From positions 1,769,001 through 1,833,000 of the forward strand of contig NC_041782.1 of assembly GCF_900090045.1 (NCBI RefSeq): DNA of 64,000 bases, in the 5' to 3' direction. The DNA comes from Plasmodium malariae. Its lineage: Eukaryota; Apicomplexa; Aconoidasida; Haemosporida; Plasmodiidae. The notes beneath the pieces were generated by a model. It ran no database searches, was not told the DNA's origin, and saw nothing but the letters and a program-made list of their open reading frames with translations. The position numbers and the translations under genes were made by a program. The stretch's first letter is position 1. Each line of letters begins with the position of its first letter. Shown piece by piece: positions 1 to 12,206 of the stretch.

Positions 1-3000
1 TGATCATTTGAAAAAAATAGAAGGGGGATGTACAACAAATGACAAAGTAAATTATGCAATGGATAACGGTAGTTATAAAGACGGTTGTAATGGAAACCAT
101 AATGAGGATGATTATTATAATTATGTACAAAATAATGAGGAAAGAGAACTTAATTATGAGCATAACATGAATAATCTCCTTAATTATAATTACGGTGGTG
201 TTTATAATGAAAATTGTTCACTGCCAAAAAGTTATAAGAATGACTCGGGGAAGTATAACAATTATAACTGTATTTATGAAAATTATAATAGCAAGTACGG
301 ACAGAGTTATGCTAAAGGTATTGAGGGGAATGATGATCCTAAGCATGAAGCATACAAACGAATTTCCCCATTAAGGCGTAATACAGCAAATAGAACTACT
401 GATGAAAATATGATGTGTAATGAGTGGGAGAGAGATGATTTATCTTTTCATTGCCAGCCATATGAAGCAGTTAGTAATGAGAGAAAGGTAAAAGGAAGTT
501 TAGGTATACACGCAGATAACAGTTGGAATTATCGCCCTAACAGGCCTAATCAGACAAATCAGCATCATAATAGGCCATATCAGCCTAATCTACCTTACCT
601 TCATCGGCATTCCTATGAGCATAAAACGAAACAGGGAAACTACAACAGGGACTCAAGAAGACACAGTAAATATGACAGAGACTCAGAAAGGTGCATATCC
701 AATTTTGAAGCAAGCGATGGGACTGGAAATAGGAATGGAAATGGACATAGAGATAGAGAAAATAAAACAAGAAGAAAGGATAACAGAATAGGGGGTAAAT
801 ATCGAAATGGTTATGTAAATTATAGGCATGGAAACAGTATGTATTATAAAGAGGCAGACAGTAACTGTAATGGTAGTAGCACTATCCACAGGAGCAGCTG
901 CTATGATAATAATAGCAAGAGGGATATTCAAAGGAATGCCCTTCACAGGGGCAGTAGTGCATGTTCACCGAGAGCGAACAATGCTCCATTTGCAAACATT
1001 GAAGGGGATGATGTTTGCGAATCAGATCCCCCTCATTTGGTAGATGAACATATAAAGGAAAATAAAAATTGTTTAGTTAGAAAGAAAATATTGTTGACTG
1101 AAGATATTAGAAATAATGCTCAAAAGAATATAGAGAGATTGTCGATTTACAAATTGAGAGAAGATATCTTAAGGATGGTAGAAGCAAATGACATTACGTT
1201 TATTCATGGTGAAACGGGGTCAGGTAAATCTACATGTGTTCCGAGATTTTTACTAGAAGATATTTTAAAAAAAAATAAAAAAAAAATAAATATTATTGTA
1301 ACTGAGCCAAGAAGAATTGCTTGTATAGCTTTATCAAAAATATTATCAGAACTGACTAATGAAAAGTTAGGTGGTAAGATAGGATATAGAATATCAGGTG
1401 AATCTTTATATGACCCCGAGAAAACTGTTATCACATATATAACTATAGGGTATTTATTTAAACTATTTTTGCATCATAAAAATATATACAAAAGGTTTAC
1501 ACATGTAATTATTGATGAAATACATGATCGAAGTATACTCTTAGATATTGTATTATTATTTATAAAATTATATTTACATAATAAGGATAAGGAGGAGCAC
1601 ATGTTTAAATTAATTATTATGTCAGCAACTATGCAGAGAGATTTATTTTATTCCTACTTCCAGCATGATAATATAAAGATGGATAGCATATTTATAGGTA
1701 CGAAAATTTATAATATAGATACATTTTACATAGAAGATATTATAGAATACGCAAGGAAGGGCATGAGCAATGCTAGTGTTGCAAGCAGCAGTGGTGGTGA
1801 TGGAAGTGGTAACGGCATTGTTGATGATACAGAAGACACGAAGACGGAGCATGTGCACGAAAGAGTAATAGAGTACATCCTTAGAAAAAAGAATTATACA
1901 AAGCTGGAGCTGTCGAAAAATTCAGAAATGTTGTTATACAAAATAAAAAATGAATATGATAAGAATATACACATGTTTAATAATAAAAATTTGATTCATT
2001 CAGAGAACAGAGATTTAGATGTAGATGAAATAATTCCAGCGAATGTTTTTTCAAATATATCTACGCTTTGTTTAGACTTAGTATACAATTTATGTTTAAA
2101 GGGGGATAGCGTTTTAATATTCCTGTCTGGTATGCAAGATATAACGGACATGTATCATCAATTAAGTATGACTATAAATAATGGAGGTCATAATTATAAT
2201 GTTAAATTCCATATTCATATGTTACATAGTTGTTTATATGATAATACTATTAGTAAATTAAAAGGAAATGACTCTGATATCAAGATTTTTTTATCCTCAA
2301 ATATTGCCGAGAGTTCTATTACTATTCCTAATGTAAGACTAGTTATTGATTTTTGTATTCAAAAAAATATTGAATATAATACGAAAAAAAAAGCGCATAT
2401 TTTAGTGAAAAAATGGATAAACAAATCTTCCATGGAACAAAGGAAAGGTAGGTGTGGTAGAACTTGTCATGGTATATGCATTAGAATGATCAGTAAGCAC
2501 TTTTTAAACTTATTAAGGGACCACAAGTTATCGGAAATATATACGCACAGTTTGCACTTGTTATATTTGTATATTTTGAAGAGCATGCCAGTGTTAAATA
2601 CTCTATTGGGAAGAAGAGGTCAGTGTATTAGCGAAAGGGATGGTGAAACTGCTATTAGCACTAGTGCTGTATTTAGTAGCGGAACCACTGAGAATGGGAG
2701 GATGATGAATGAGAAAGGAATGAAGAACAGGCTAAATATATATCACGTTCTGGGTATGATTATAGAAAAACCATCTAGGGAAAAAATCAAAAATACTAGA
2801 TACGAATTAGAACAAATGAAGGCCATTATAAAAATAAAAGATAAAATAATTATTTCAATTATTGGACAAATAATGATACGATTTAATTTAAGTTTTAACT
2901 TATGTAAATTACTATTATATGGAGTTATATTAGACTTAACATTTGATACTATAATAATTATTAGTATATTAAATACAAATGATATATTCCCTACATTTAA

Positions 3001-4903
3001 TTTATATTCCTCTAGAAATATTTATTCATATGGTGTATTCTTAGAATTATTATTAAAACAAAAAGAATATTTTGATGGAAAAACATATTCAGAACCAATC
3101 ATGTTAAGAAATGTTTTTATAGAATGGTTATGCATATTTTTACTTTACATTCAAGAGTTAAGAAAGAAAAACAAATTTAATAAAAACGATTTGAAAAATT
3201 ATTACATTCATACATGTTCCATCATGAATAAAAAAAATTATATAAATGTGAAGAAATTACTATGTGTAATCAATAGCGTCGAAAATATGTGTAGAAAAAT
3301 GCTTAAAATAGTTAGCTATGGCAGCAATGCGTATAGGTCCACCCGCTATTTGTTGAATTTGCTAAGGGGGGAAATAGGGAAGGTTAGAAGTGATCAGAGA
3401 GGGATTAATGGCCTAGACGAAAATCATAATGTGAGCAGTGTAAATAGGATGAGAGAGAAGGAGAAGGAGAAGGAGGAGGATGTAAATATGTGGAGTAGTG
3501 GTAACATGGGGGATGATGTGAATGAGGGAAATGTCTTTCGTATAGTAAGCAAGTACGCGCATTATGATCACCACACGAATGAAAATCTTTACTTGAAGTT
3601 TTTATTCGCCTTAGCTTTTTCCCCTCTCTTTATACACGGTACCCCTAATCTATCACTTAAAGACATGAATGAGGGAAAAAAGAAGAGCAAAAAGTTATTG
3701 AGTGTGTTAAATTTTATGACTGAAAGGAGGTTAAATACGAAAGACTGCATATATTTTAGCGGTGTAAACATATTCGACATAAATATTTTGAAAAGGGGGT
3801 TATATATCATGTGTCCATACTTATCGCTCGATGTTTATCACAATAGAGGTATGTACATCGTTCATTTTAACAACAAGGGTGTGAACAGTTACCTGAACGG
3901 GTTAAGAAGTTGCCATAGAGGCAGTTATCAAAGTGGAAACCGAAGCAGCAATGCAGATATCCATGCGAATTACCCTGTTTGCACACATGACTACATGGAC
4001 AGTCAAAGATATGAAGACACGGGTGGTAATCTCTACGTTGTCCATGATGATTACCGAAACAACGGTACTGCTACTATTACTACGACTACGACTAATACTT
4101 CTAGTACTATTACTACTAGCACTGCCACCTCTCCCCTGTTAATGAAAAATCTTCACATAAATGGAAACAGTGCAAATGGTTCGTATCATACCCTAAATAG
4201 AATGATTAAAAATGGTAACAACAACCAGTTTGCTCTAAATGAATTTAACAGCTTTTCTTCAAATGGGATAAATATGAAACAGTGCACAGAAATAATAGAA
4301 ATGATTAGAGCTGAACTGATTTACATGTATAATAATAATGTCGAAAGAAATATTTTTACAAATTTTTATAATAACATTCTAAACCTAATACTAGACGTGC
4401 ATGCATATGTGCCAGTGTGCATAAATAAAAAAGATGAAATTAATAATGTGTTTTTATGTACAAGTATTATTAACATGTTTTCAAATGGGAGATGGTCCTT
4501 CCCCATGCCACTGTATAACAGTAGCGGTAGAAGTAATAGTAGTAGTGTTCGTGGTGGTAAAGGCATAAACGATGTGAATGACTATTTCGTTCATAAGTAC
4601 GAACTGAAGAAGCCGAAGCATTTGTTTCTAGTCAAGTGGCTTCTTCTAGACAAAGATAACTACAAAATAAAAAAGGGAAAAAATGGAAAAAATGGAAAAC
4701 AGGGTGGTGGTAATAGTAATAGTAGTAGGGGAAAAGGCTTAGAGAAGTGCGAAAAAGAGGCCATGATGGACAGTGCGCAAGATGGCAGTAGTAGCAGAAG
4801 CAGCAGTAGTAGTAGTAGAAATGGGAGAGATGCCGCTGATACCTCTAATCGCAGTGATAAAGAAGGAAGTTGTAACTCCCCAGGGGAAGTGAAAAACAGC
4901 TCC

Positions 4904-4942
<39 letters not shown>

Positions 4943-6454
4943 AACAACAACAATAACAACAATAACAACAACAATAACAACAATAACCCGTATAGAAAAA
5001 CAGATGATCCTATCGTGGACGACGTAAAGGTTGAGGAGGAGAGGGATGACAAAGGCGGATCAAGCAGCACGTACAGCACATTGAACAAAAAAAGCAAACA
5101 AAAAAAATTAAAGTGCAATTTGAATTTTAGGTCAGTACTTGGTTTTTTATCTCTATGTCCATTTAGTTATGACCCGAAAAAAAATATATATGAAAATCAG
5201 GCATCTGAAATTTTTGCTGTTTGTGCAAGTATTGATTACAATTGTGCTAATATCTCATATACATGGGTAAATTACGCTACAGTTATTCCAATGGCTTATT
5301 TTCTTACCTTCTTTTTAACATCCTTACCATTTCATGATAATATAATTTTTCAAACGAGTACAAATTTACTTGGGTGTGATATACTATCAGTGAAAATCTT
5401 TGATTCAAAAGAAATAATTTTTATTAACACGAAAAACAATAAATCCAAGTTGAAGTCCAAGACATATCCCGGTGGTAGTAATACCAGCTCAGAAGCCATA
5501 GGCGATAATGTAAGGGGTGCTCGTGTTAATAAGTTTGACTTACTGCGGATTAATTATGTGAGATATTGTCTTTCGAAAATTTTACTCACACTTACCTTGT
5601 CGTATAACAACCATGATGAGAACAAAAAGAAGCAGCAGGAACATCAGAAGCAACATCACCTGCTGGAGTTGCCTCTACCGTTATCACAGTTGAGTAACTA
5701 TGACAACATACCTCTATTTGTGAAGGATAAAAACAGGGATGAGATGTCCGAATGGACAGAAGGCAGAAATGTGGAGGAGGAAGGAAATCCGTATGAACGT
5801 AGTACTATAATAGAGCACCAGAAGAAGGGAGAGAAGAAGCAAATGGAGGAAAACGAGACGGAAGAAGAGGAAGGAGGAGGGGGCTATTTCAGTGAGGACG
5901 ATGTCATGAGTGATATTGAAGAAAATAATGTATTGAGGGAAAATTTATATTTAAAAAAGATTGTTCATAATATGATAAATGAAAATAATAGTGAAAAAAT
6001 TAATTATAATGATTATTCTGTTGAAAATAATACTAATAATAACTTTGATGATGACAGAATATTTGATATGTCCATTTTATGTGAGGATGAAAATTTGGAA
6101 ATTTTAAATAATAAATGGAATAATTACAAAGGAGAAAGACTAATTAAAGCATACAGTTACCTGTACAACGTTTTAACAAGAAAAAAAGATTCTTTTTATG
6201 AATCTAAAGATATTAAAGAAAAGTCTTTAAACTCTTTTGAAGCTGTAAAAAACTGTTATATGAATAACAATTTTGTGGTTCAAGTTACAAATGGAATGAA
6301 TGCATATACTAATTCTGATTCTGAGGACTATATTTTCTTTCAGCCTGTTAATATCTCGGCGATTCGGAACGCAAATTTTCAGTTGAGGTCTATGTATTAC
6401 AGGGAATGTTCTCCCGACTTGTCGTACAACCAAGCAGGGAGGAAAAGCGGCTAG
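1..6454 (+). CDS. DEAH-box (DEIH) ATP-dependent RNA helicase, 5' partial
   Basis: This is a superfamily 2 RNA helicase. Its frame is open to the left edge, so the true start may lie outside the window; the first in-window ATG is at 58. Counting residue 1 at base 8, about 370 polar, low-complexity residues precede the core. Motif I GETGSGKST starts at residue 401, motif II DEIH at 503, motif III SAT at about 539 and motif VI QRKGRCGR at 811. Helicase-associated (HA2/OB-like) regions follow, interrupted by Ser/Asn/Gly-rich inserts, including 28 consecutive Asn. The protein ends at TAG 6452-6454. DEAH proteins of this class remodel RNA or RNPs using ATP. From memory the syntenic P. falciparum gene is annotated as DHX57-like. 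I see no UBA or zinc-finger domain to prove that subfamily. The gene is convergent with its right neighbour. Confidence 0.92.
4904..4987 (+). repeat. (AAY)n asparagine codon run in the helicase
   Basis: Twenty-eight consecutive AAC/AAT codons lie inside the helicase frame, in a Ser/Gly/Asn-rich insert between the HA2 region and the C-terminal OB-like region. Such runs are typical of A+T-rich Plasmodium genomes. Confidence 0.95.
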
Positions 6455-6467
6455 ACGGCTTGGTGTT

Positions 6468-6509
<42 letters not shown>

Positions 6510-7449
6510 AGTTTAGGAAAGACTTATGTGGAGACTTTCTTTTTATATACAAACATACGCATACATATACACATACACATAATCATACATTTATATATAA
6601 ATACGCCATATATGTATGACTTAGAAAAACAGCGAGAGCGCAATGCTTGTTTATTTTTGTTGAAAAGCAAGTTCTTAATTCTTTGTTTGTTTTTGTATAT
6701 AAATGCTGAATAAAGGAAAGTAACGTTGGAATTGCTTGTCATTCCTCAATACCTTTTTTTTTTTTTTTTTTTTTAATGCATTCATTTATATGAGACTATT
6801 TCGTTTTGCACATGGTAGGGGATATCTCACCCGCGAAACAGTTTGTCCGTTTTTTTAAAAAAATAAATAAATAAAAGAAAGAACAATAAAACGAAGCAAA
6901 ATAAATCAAAAAAAAAAAAAAAAAAAATAAAAAAGATAAAGTATAACAAAATAAACTTTGTTTATGCGTGTGTAATTAACAAAATTGCTCATATGAAATA
7001 ATAATTTAACATTGCTCCGTATGATTGATGTTTCTTGTGGTGCTTCTTTTTTTTTTTTTTTTTTTCAACAACTGAGATATTTTTTGTATTCAAGTAGTAC
7101 ATAATAAAAGAAAAAGCACTTCGATTAGATTCAAAATGTATGCACCATTATTTTAAAAGCCGATTAAAAGGGATCAACAACAAATAGGTCTCTCCATTTC
7201 GATTTTACCCAAACACATGCTGTATTTTTTTCAAGATAATACGGGAAAAAATGACAAATTCGTGGCTTGTATGATAACTATAACTATGTACATATACGTA
7301 GGGACGGACAAACGCACACAAGTTTGAATTTGTCAAGTTTTAATACTCCACAAATTATGCAATTTCGAAGTAAGGCGTCGCTGCTGCTTATCAGCAAAAA
7401 TTTTATACATATAGATGCATACATACATATATATGTGGACTTTTGAGAA

Positions 7450-7480
<31 letters not shown>

Positions 7481-7563
7481 GACCGTACGAAAAAGCAAAT
7501 TTTCTACAAAAAGCTTCTTAACATGTTTTCCTTTGGAAGAGACAAAACTGGAGCTCTCCAATT
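6455..7563. other. Convergent intergenic spacer
   Basis: This is the 3' flank shared by the helicase (+) and the glycosyltransferase gene (-). It holds a run of about 37 A at 6471-6507, several further A or T runs, and no ORF that looks coding. No RNA gene was recognised. Confidence 0.7.
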
Positions 7564-10500
7564 TTACAATTCATCATTGTTGTGTTCATTTGGGTTGACA
7601 TTTGAAGTTTCTCCCTTGTCAGGAGGAGTTGGACCAGCCAATTCGTCCTTGCTTTCAGGTCTGCTTTTATTTGATGACCAGCTGCTCTTCTTTTCACTAC
7701 TTCTTTTTTGAGTCCTTATTTGTTCTAAGAATTCATCATAGTCATAATAATCTTCATTAAATTCGTCCACCTCATCCGATTCATCCGATTCGTCCACCTC
7801 ATCCGATTCGTCCACCTCATCCGCTTCATCCGCTTCATCCACTTCATCCGCTTCATCCACTTCATCCACTTCATCCGTTTCATCTCTCTGTTTTCCTTCC
7901 AACGAGGGTGGTGAATCTACCTCCCTCCTCTGAACGTAATTATTTGTATACATTTTTTTTCTTTTTTTCCTCCCCCTTGTATTGGTGTTAGCCCCCGATT
8001 TTTGAAAATATACCCTTTCTTGTACTTCCTTCATAAAGAATTTGTTCAAATTGAATATACGCTTGTATTTTGTACTTGATTGGATCTTATCATACATCTT
8101 ATTAATAACTTTGAATAAATCTTTTAGTAATTTATTGGTATCGTTTTTGTCTAATTTGGTAAGGTAAAAGTAATAGTGAAACACATGGTCGGTAAAATTT
8201 TTATGATTTCTGTCTAAGTAGTCTATATAGGAATCTCTACTTGTCGTAGTTGCTTCTTTATTGTAGTTTACTAAATGATGAAAAAACAATTTCTTTGTTT
8301 CTTCAGGTGTGTTTTCTTTATTTAATTTGTTAAAACTTATTGGCACGAGTGTATTTAAATATATTTTATTATATTCATGGGGGCTATTTTGAAAAAATCC
8401 TTCAAAATTTATTGGCAATATATTTAAATTTTTCATCCATTCACCTAAAATTATATCATCTGCATATGAACTATTCAAAGGACAAGTGCAATTATTACAA
8501 GAGTAAATTCTTTTTACCGCTTCATCGTTCATTAATATTCCTGCACCTCCTGTTAAGTAATCATAATGAAATTTGCCTTCATCCGCGGATGAGAAATAAT
8601 TATAACGATTACCCAGATAAATAGGAGTAACATCATATGCACTGTTGGATGTTACCCCTGTGTTTGCTCCACTACCTTTTTTGCAATATATCGGAATATA
8701 ATCATACTTTTTCAACAGCATAATGGTCTCTAAATAATTTCGTTTTATATAATTATACAAACGCAATGATTTATTGTTCGGAAAATTTTGAAGAAAAGAA
8801 GCTTCACTGTCTTTTAAAAACTCAAAGCTTTTCACATACTTGTCATACATGTACTTCCTCGAATGAATACATCCATTTAATGTTAAGTTAATTACATCAA
8901 CTAAATTTTTTGTATTTACAAATGTATCATCATCAGCAATAAAAAAAAATCTTTTTCTCGAATTTTTATCAATATACTCTTCATAAAAATAATAAATCAT
9001 ATGCTTTAACTTTTCACATAATCCATCTTTTGTAGTAATTTCTTTGTTGTAATATAATAATGTATCATATGTAGAACTCTCTTTATCTGACATGTATATT
9101 ACATCTATATGAACATCCTCTGAGTCAAATGCACTTTTTAAATATTCCATATTAAGTACATGTGTTCCTGCTTTTTCTTCTTTTAATTTACTGTCATATT
9201 TAAAATTCTGGAAAATCTTTTTGGTATTTTCTTTATTATCATATGTATTTTTTATATGTGGTATTCTATCGTTTTCTATATTTATACTTGTTTTAACCCC
9301 TATTAATAAATTTTGATAACTTAAATTATTTTCATTTTCATCTAATAACTTATCATATTTGTTATTTATTCTGTTTAGCTTCATTTTGTACTCATCCAAC
9401 GACTTGAACTCTATTCCTTCTGTTTCAACCATATACTGTTTCAACTTCAAATCGTTTTCGATACTCATCATGTGGAATTTATCGAAATCGACGAACGACT
9501 CCCTCTTTGATCTGATAGAGTAACTCACACAGGTAGACACGGGGTAAAACAGGTTGAAGTAGCCGAGCACCACGTCCACCGCGTCCTCGCATTGTTCATT
9601 GGAGGATTGTTCATTGGAGGATTGTTCGTTGGAGGATTGTTCGTTGGAGGATTGTTCATTGGAGGATTGTTCGTTGGAGGATTGTTCATTGGAGGATTGT
9701 TCATTGGAGGATTGTTCGTTGGAGGATTGTTCGTTGGAGGTCTGCTTATCATTGCTCCGTGTATCTTGGCTAAGCTTATCACCGCCTTGTTTCCCCCCCT
9801 GTATGGTCCAATTTGTGCCAGATACCTCTGCCTTGCTATCTTTAAACAAATGCAAAATTTGATCGCGTTTGTAAATTTCAAAATCGCTCATTTCGTTGTC
9901 CAGTAGGTGCACATTGCTCTCATCACTCAAGCAGCAATTGTCAAAGTGTGTTAACTGTACATTGAAATGTTCATCAACATATTTCGTTATTTCGAAAATA
10001 GGATCAGGGTGTATATTAGAAGAGAAATAATGTTCATCTTTCTCCTTCGACTTTTGAAAATGGTCATAAACATTTTTCAACAATACTAAATCTATTATGA
10101 TGCCACTATTAAGAGAGGGGAAAAGAAAATCTTTATTTAAATGATTGTTGTGAAGTACAGACGGGTTTTTATCATTAAACCCATACCCGATAAGTAACCC
10201 CTTGTAAGTATCATTCTCAATGATATACTTATCACTACCATTATCATCGTTATTTAAAAAAAATTTCTTTTCTCTTTGGAGCATCTCTTCTATATTATTT
10301 AAATGATTATTTTTACCATTGCTGTTTTTACTTAATACATTATTCATTCTTTGCTTTTCTTCGACTTTTTCTTTCACTTGTCTGTTGTATTCTTCCAGTA
10401 TCGCCTTAACATGTATGTTTCCCTTTTTGTAAATGGATTCATTGTATATGTACTTATCCAGCATTCGAAGGAACAACTCAAGGTTCTGTGGATGTATGCG

Positions 10501-11019
10501 GGAGTAAGCTGTCCCGATGTATATATACCGAATGGTCTTTCCTTTGTTTACACCGTTTGCTGCTCCATTTGCTGCTCCATTTGATGCTCCATTTGCTGCT
10601 CCATTTGCTGCTCCATTTGCTGCTCCGTTTGCTGCTTCATTTGCTGCTCCATTTGCTGCTCCATTTGCTGCTCCATTTGATGCTCCATTTGATGCTCCAT
10701 TTGATGCTCCGTTTACATCTTTCCCTTTTATTTGCTCGTATGTATCAGCTAACAGGTGAAAGATACTAGTGTGCTTTAAATTTTGCAGGTTGAGAAGTTC
10801 CTCATCAAGAGTATACAAATTGGTGTCAAGCTCCAAATCGAATATTAGACTATGTAGTAAACGTTCACCGAAGGTTAGATGGACTATGGGTTCGTTTAAT
10901 ATTATAAACTTTGTTTTATTTCTTATATTTCTAAATAGTTTATCCTTAATGGTATTGCATTTTACATATGCCAAATATAAAGTACATATCAAACAAAAAA
11001 GTACTTTCGTTATTTTCAT
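7564..11019 (-). CDS. PIESP1: PIESP1: ER-retained B3GLCT-like beta-1,3-glycosyltransferase
   Basis: Single-exon protein of 1151 residues. It begins with a hydrophobic signal peptide (MKITKVLFCLICTLYLAYVKC). The C-terminal third is a Fringe/B3GLCT-type glycosyltransferase domain. It has a metal-binding ADDDT motif near residue 695, then LGNRYNY, a YLTGGAGILM loop near 823, an ADDIILGEW block and LVPISFNK. This block order follows animal beta-1,3-glucosyltransferase B3GLCT, which adds glucose to O-fucose on thrombospondin repeats in the ER. The last four residues are NDEL, a KDEL-type ER retrieval signal. Three low-complexity tracts (Asn-Gly-Ala, Ser-Asn-Glu-Gln and Asp/Glu-rich) interrupt the protein. 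From memory the P. falciparum orthologue is called 'parasite-infected erythrocyte surface protein 1'; signal peptide, NDEL and fold instead argue for an ER enzyme. Donor sugar and acceptor are inferred from the family. Confidence 0.88.
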   Translation of the reverse strand: MKITKVLFCLICTLYLAYVKCNTIKDKLFRNIRNKTKFIILNEPIVHLTFGERLLHSLIFDLELDTNLYTLDEELLNLQNLKHTSIFHLLADTYEQIKGKDVNGASNGASNGASNGAANGAANGAANEAANGAANGAANGAANGASNGAANGAANGVNKGKTIRYIYIGTAYSRIHPQNLELFLRMLDKYIYNESIYKKGNIHVKAILEEYNRQVKEKVEEKQRMNNVLSKNSNGKNNHLNNIEEMLQREKKFFLNNDDNGSDKYIIENDTYKGLLIGYGFNDKNPSVLHNNHLNKDFLFPSLNSGIIIDLVLLKNVYDHFQKSKEKDEHYFSSNIHPDPIFEITKYVDEHFNVQLTHFDNCCLSDESNVHLLDNEMSDFEIYKRDQILHLFKDSKAEVSGTNWTIQGGKQGGDKLSQDTRSNDKQTSNEQSSNEQSSNEQSSNEQSSNEQSSNEQSSNEQSSNEQSSNEQSSNEQCEDAVDVVLGYFNLFYPVSTCVSYSIRSKRESFVDFDKFHMMSIENDLKLKQYMVETEGIEFKSLDEYKMKLNRINNKYDKLLDENENNLSYQNLLIGVKTSINIENDRIPHIKNTYDNKENTKKIFQNFKYDSKLKEEKAGTHVLNMEYLKSAFDSEDVHIDVIYMSDKESSTYDTLLYYNKEITTKDGLCEKLKHMIYYFYEEYIDKNSRKRFFFIADDDTFVNTKNLVDVINLTLNGCIHSRKYMYDKYVKSFEFLKDSEASFLQNFPNNKSLRLYNYIKRNYLETIMLLKKYDYIPIYCKKGSGANTGVTSNSAYDVTPIYLGNRYNYFSSADEGKFHYDYLTGGAGILMNDEAVKRIYSCNNCTCPLNSSYADDIILGEWMKNLNILPINFEGFFQNSPHEYNKIYLNTLVPISFNKLNKENTPEETKKLFFHHLVNYNKEATTTSRDSYIDYLDRNHKNFTDHVFHYYFYLTKLDKNDTNKLLKDLFKVINKMYDKIQSSTKYKRIFNLNKFFMKEVQERVYFQKSGANTNTRGRKKRKKMYTNNYVQRREVDSPPSLEGKQRDETDEVDEVDEADEVDEADEADEVDESDEVDESDESDEVDEFNEDYYDYDEFLEQIRTQKRSSEKKSSWSSNKSRPESKDELAGPTPPDKGETSNVNPNEHNNDEL
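7763..7886 (-). repeat. Asp/Glu/Val/Ala/Ser codon repeat
   Basis: Degenerate 9-12 base coding repeat giving DEVDEADEVDES-like sequence near the C-terminus of the glycosyltransferase, between the catalytic domain and the NDEL tail. Confidence 0.85.
9592..9741 (-). repeat. 15-bp coding repeat (SSNEQ)n
   Basis: About ten near-perfect 15-bp units encode Ser-Ser-Asn-Glu-Gln in the middle of the glycosyltransferase. Because the unit is a multiple of three, copy-number change would keep the frame. Confidence 0.93.
10556..10714 (-). repeat. 12-bp coding repeat (NGAA/NGAS)n
   Basis: About thirteen 12-bp units encode Asn-Gly-Ala-Ala or Asn-Gly-Ala-Ser in the N-terminal third of the glycosyltransferase. 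The unit preserves the reading frame. Confidence 0.93.
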
Positions 11020-11683
11020 ATTTTTTAAATGATAAATTTTCTCTTTAGGTACATATGCGTCACAGGCTTTTCCTGTTCTTGTACCCCTTTCGAAATGTAT
11101 GTATTTGGAAGTAGTACTAGGAACATGCGCACCTTACTCATGTATGAATGGCCTATGTGCAAATGTACGCATATATACGTATATATGCATATATAAAAAA
11201 TACTTGTAACAAGCTCAAGCACAAGTGTGTATTTAAAATGGGTTACTAATTACACAATTGATGAGAGTGTAAACGAATAAAAAAAAAAAAAAAAAAAAAA
11301 AAGGAAGGAGTAGAATTGTTTGAACTCATTATGTCAGAGTGTGAATGCCTGACTACAAATAGGAACACAATGAGAAGAAGCGGACCAGGAAAAAAAGCTT
11401 TATCTGTTAATACATGTATGCGCTTATGCGGATATTCGCTTATGCGTGTGGAGAAGTGCTATTCTGGAAATCTAATTTTATGAAACCATTTTTTGACAAG
11501 CAAACAGTGCAAAGCAGTAAAGTTAAACTCTGAAAAGGCTAAACCAAATTTATTCCATAAGCCCAAAAAAAAAAAAAAAAAAAAAGTAAACTTTTAGAAC
11601 TCGAACAATTTGAATTAAAACCTCAAAGTGGCTACCCCCACTTTATTTTATCGTTAATAAAAAAAAAAAAAAATTGAAAAGAA

Positions 11684-11875
11684 ATGGGCCAAATGAACAT
11701 ACGCGGTGAAGAGGCAAGATTTAAATTAAAAGATTTTATTCTCAAAATGGAAAAAAAAATACATGCACACAATTTAATTGTTATTCCTATTTTAATTGCT
11801 AAGAAAAAGAAAAAAAATGTGCCTTTGTCGGATGAAGCGAAAGAGGACACTGAAGGTCTACTTACACAACAATAA
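11684..11875 (+). CDS. Possible small protein, unknown
   Basis: A 63-codon plus-strand ORF runs from ATG (MGQMNIRGEEARFKLKDF...) to TAA. Its amino-acid mix (Gly, Ala, Arg, Pro, Asp, Glu, with a Lys cluster) is more protein-like than the surrounding A+T noise. No domain was recognised. A second short ORF starts at 11331 (MSECECLTTNR...), and a two-exon gene joining the two is conceivable, but I found no convincing splice pair. It may be non-coding. Confidence 0.28.
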   Translation: MGQMNIRGEEARFKLKDFILKMEKKIHAHNLIVIPILIAKKKKKNVPLSDEAKEDTEGLLTQQ

Positions 11876-12055
11876 ATGGATGGGCGTAAATAAATGTGTG
11901 TAAATGGATAAACATAAATGGATGGGCGTATATGGCTTAACGTAATACATTACTATTCCTCTGAGCAAGTAATATATATTCAAAAAGTGAATGCACGAGG
12001 CGTACTTACACGTTTAAGGAGATTGCTAGCATTTTTGCGCATACATTTACATATA

Positions 12056-12206
12056 ATGCTCATATATATATACTTATAATGCGCATATATATATACTTAT
12101 AATGCGCATATATATATACTTATAATGTGCATATATATATACTTATAATGCGCATATATATATACTTATAATGTGCATATATATATACTTATAATGTGCA
12201 TATATA
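12056..12206. repeat. 23-bp intergenic minisatellite
   Basis: About six copies of a 23-bp unit: GYGC, a run of AT dinucleotides, then ACTTATAAT. Units begin at 12081, 12104 and 12127 and alternate between GCGC and GTGC variants. Confidence 0.9.

Noticed and set aside
4660..5118. Minus-strand ORF rich in Leu, opposite the helicase
   Set aside because: It is the antisense reading of the Asn/Ser codon repeats in the helicase; no start context or domain.
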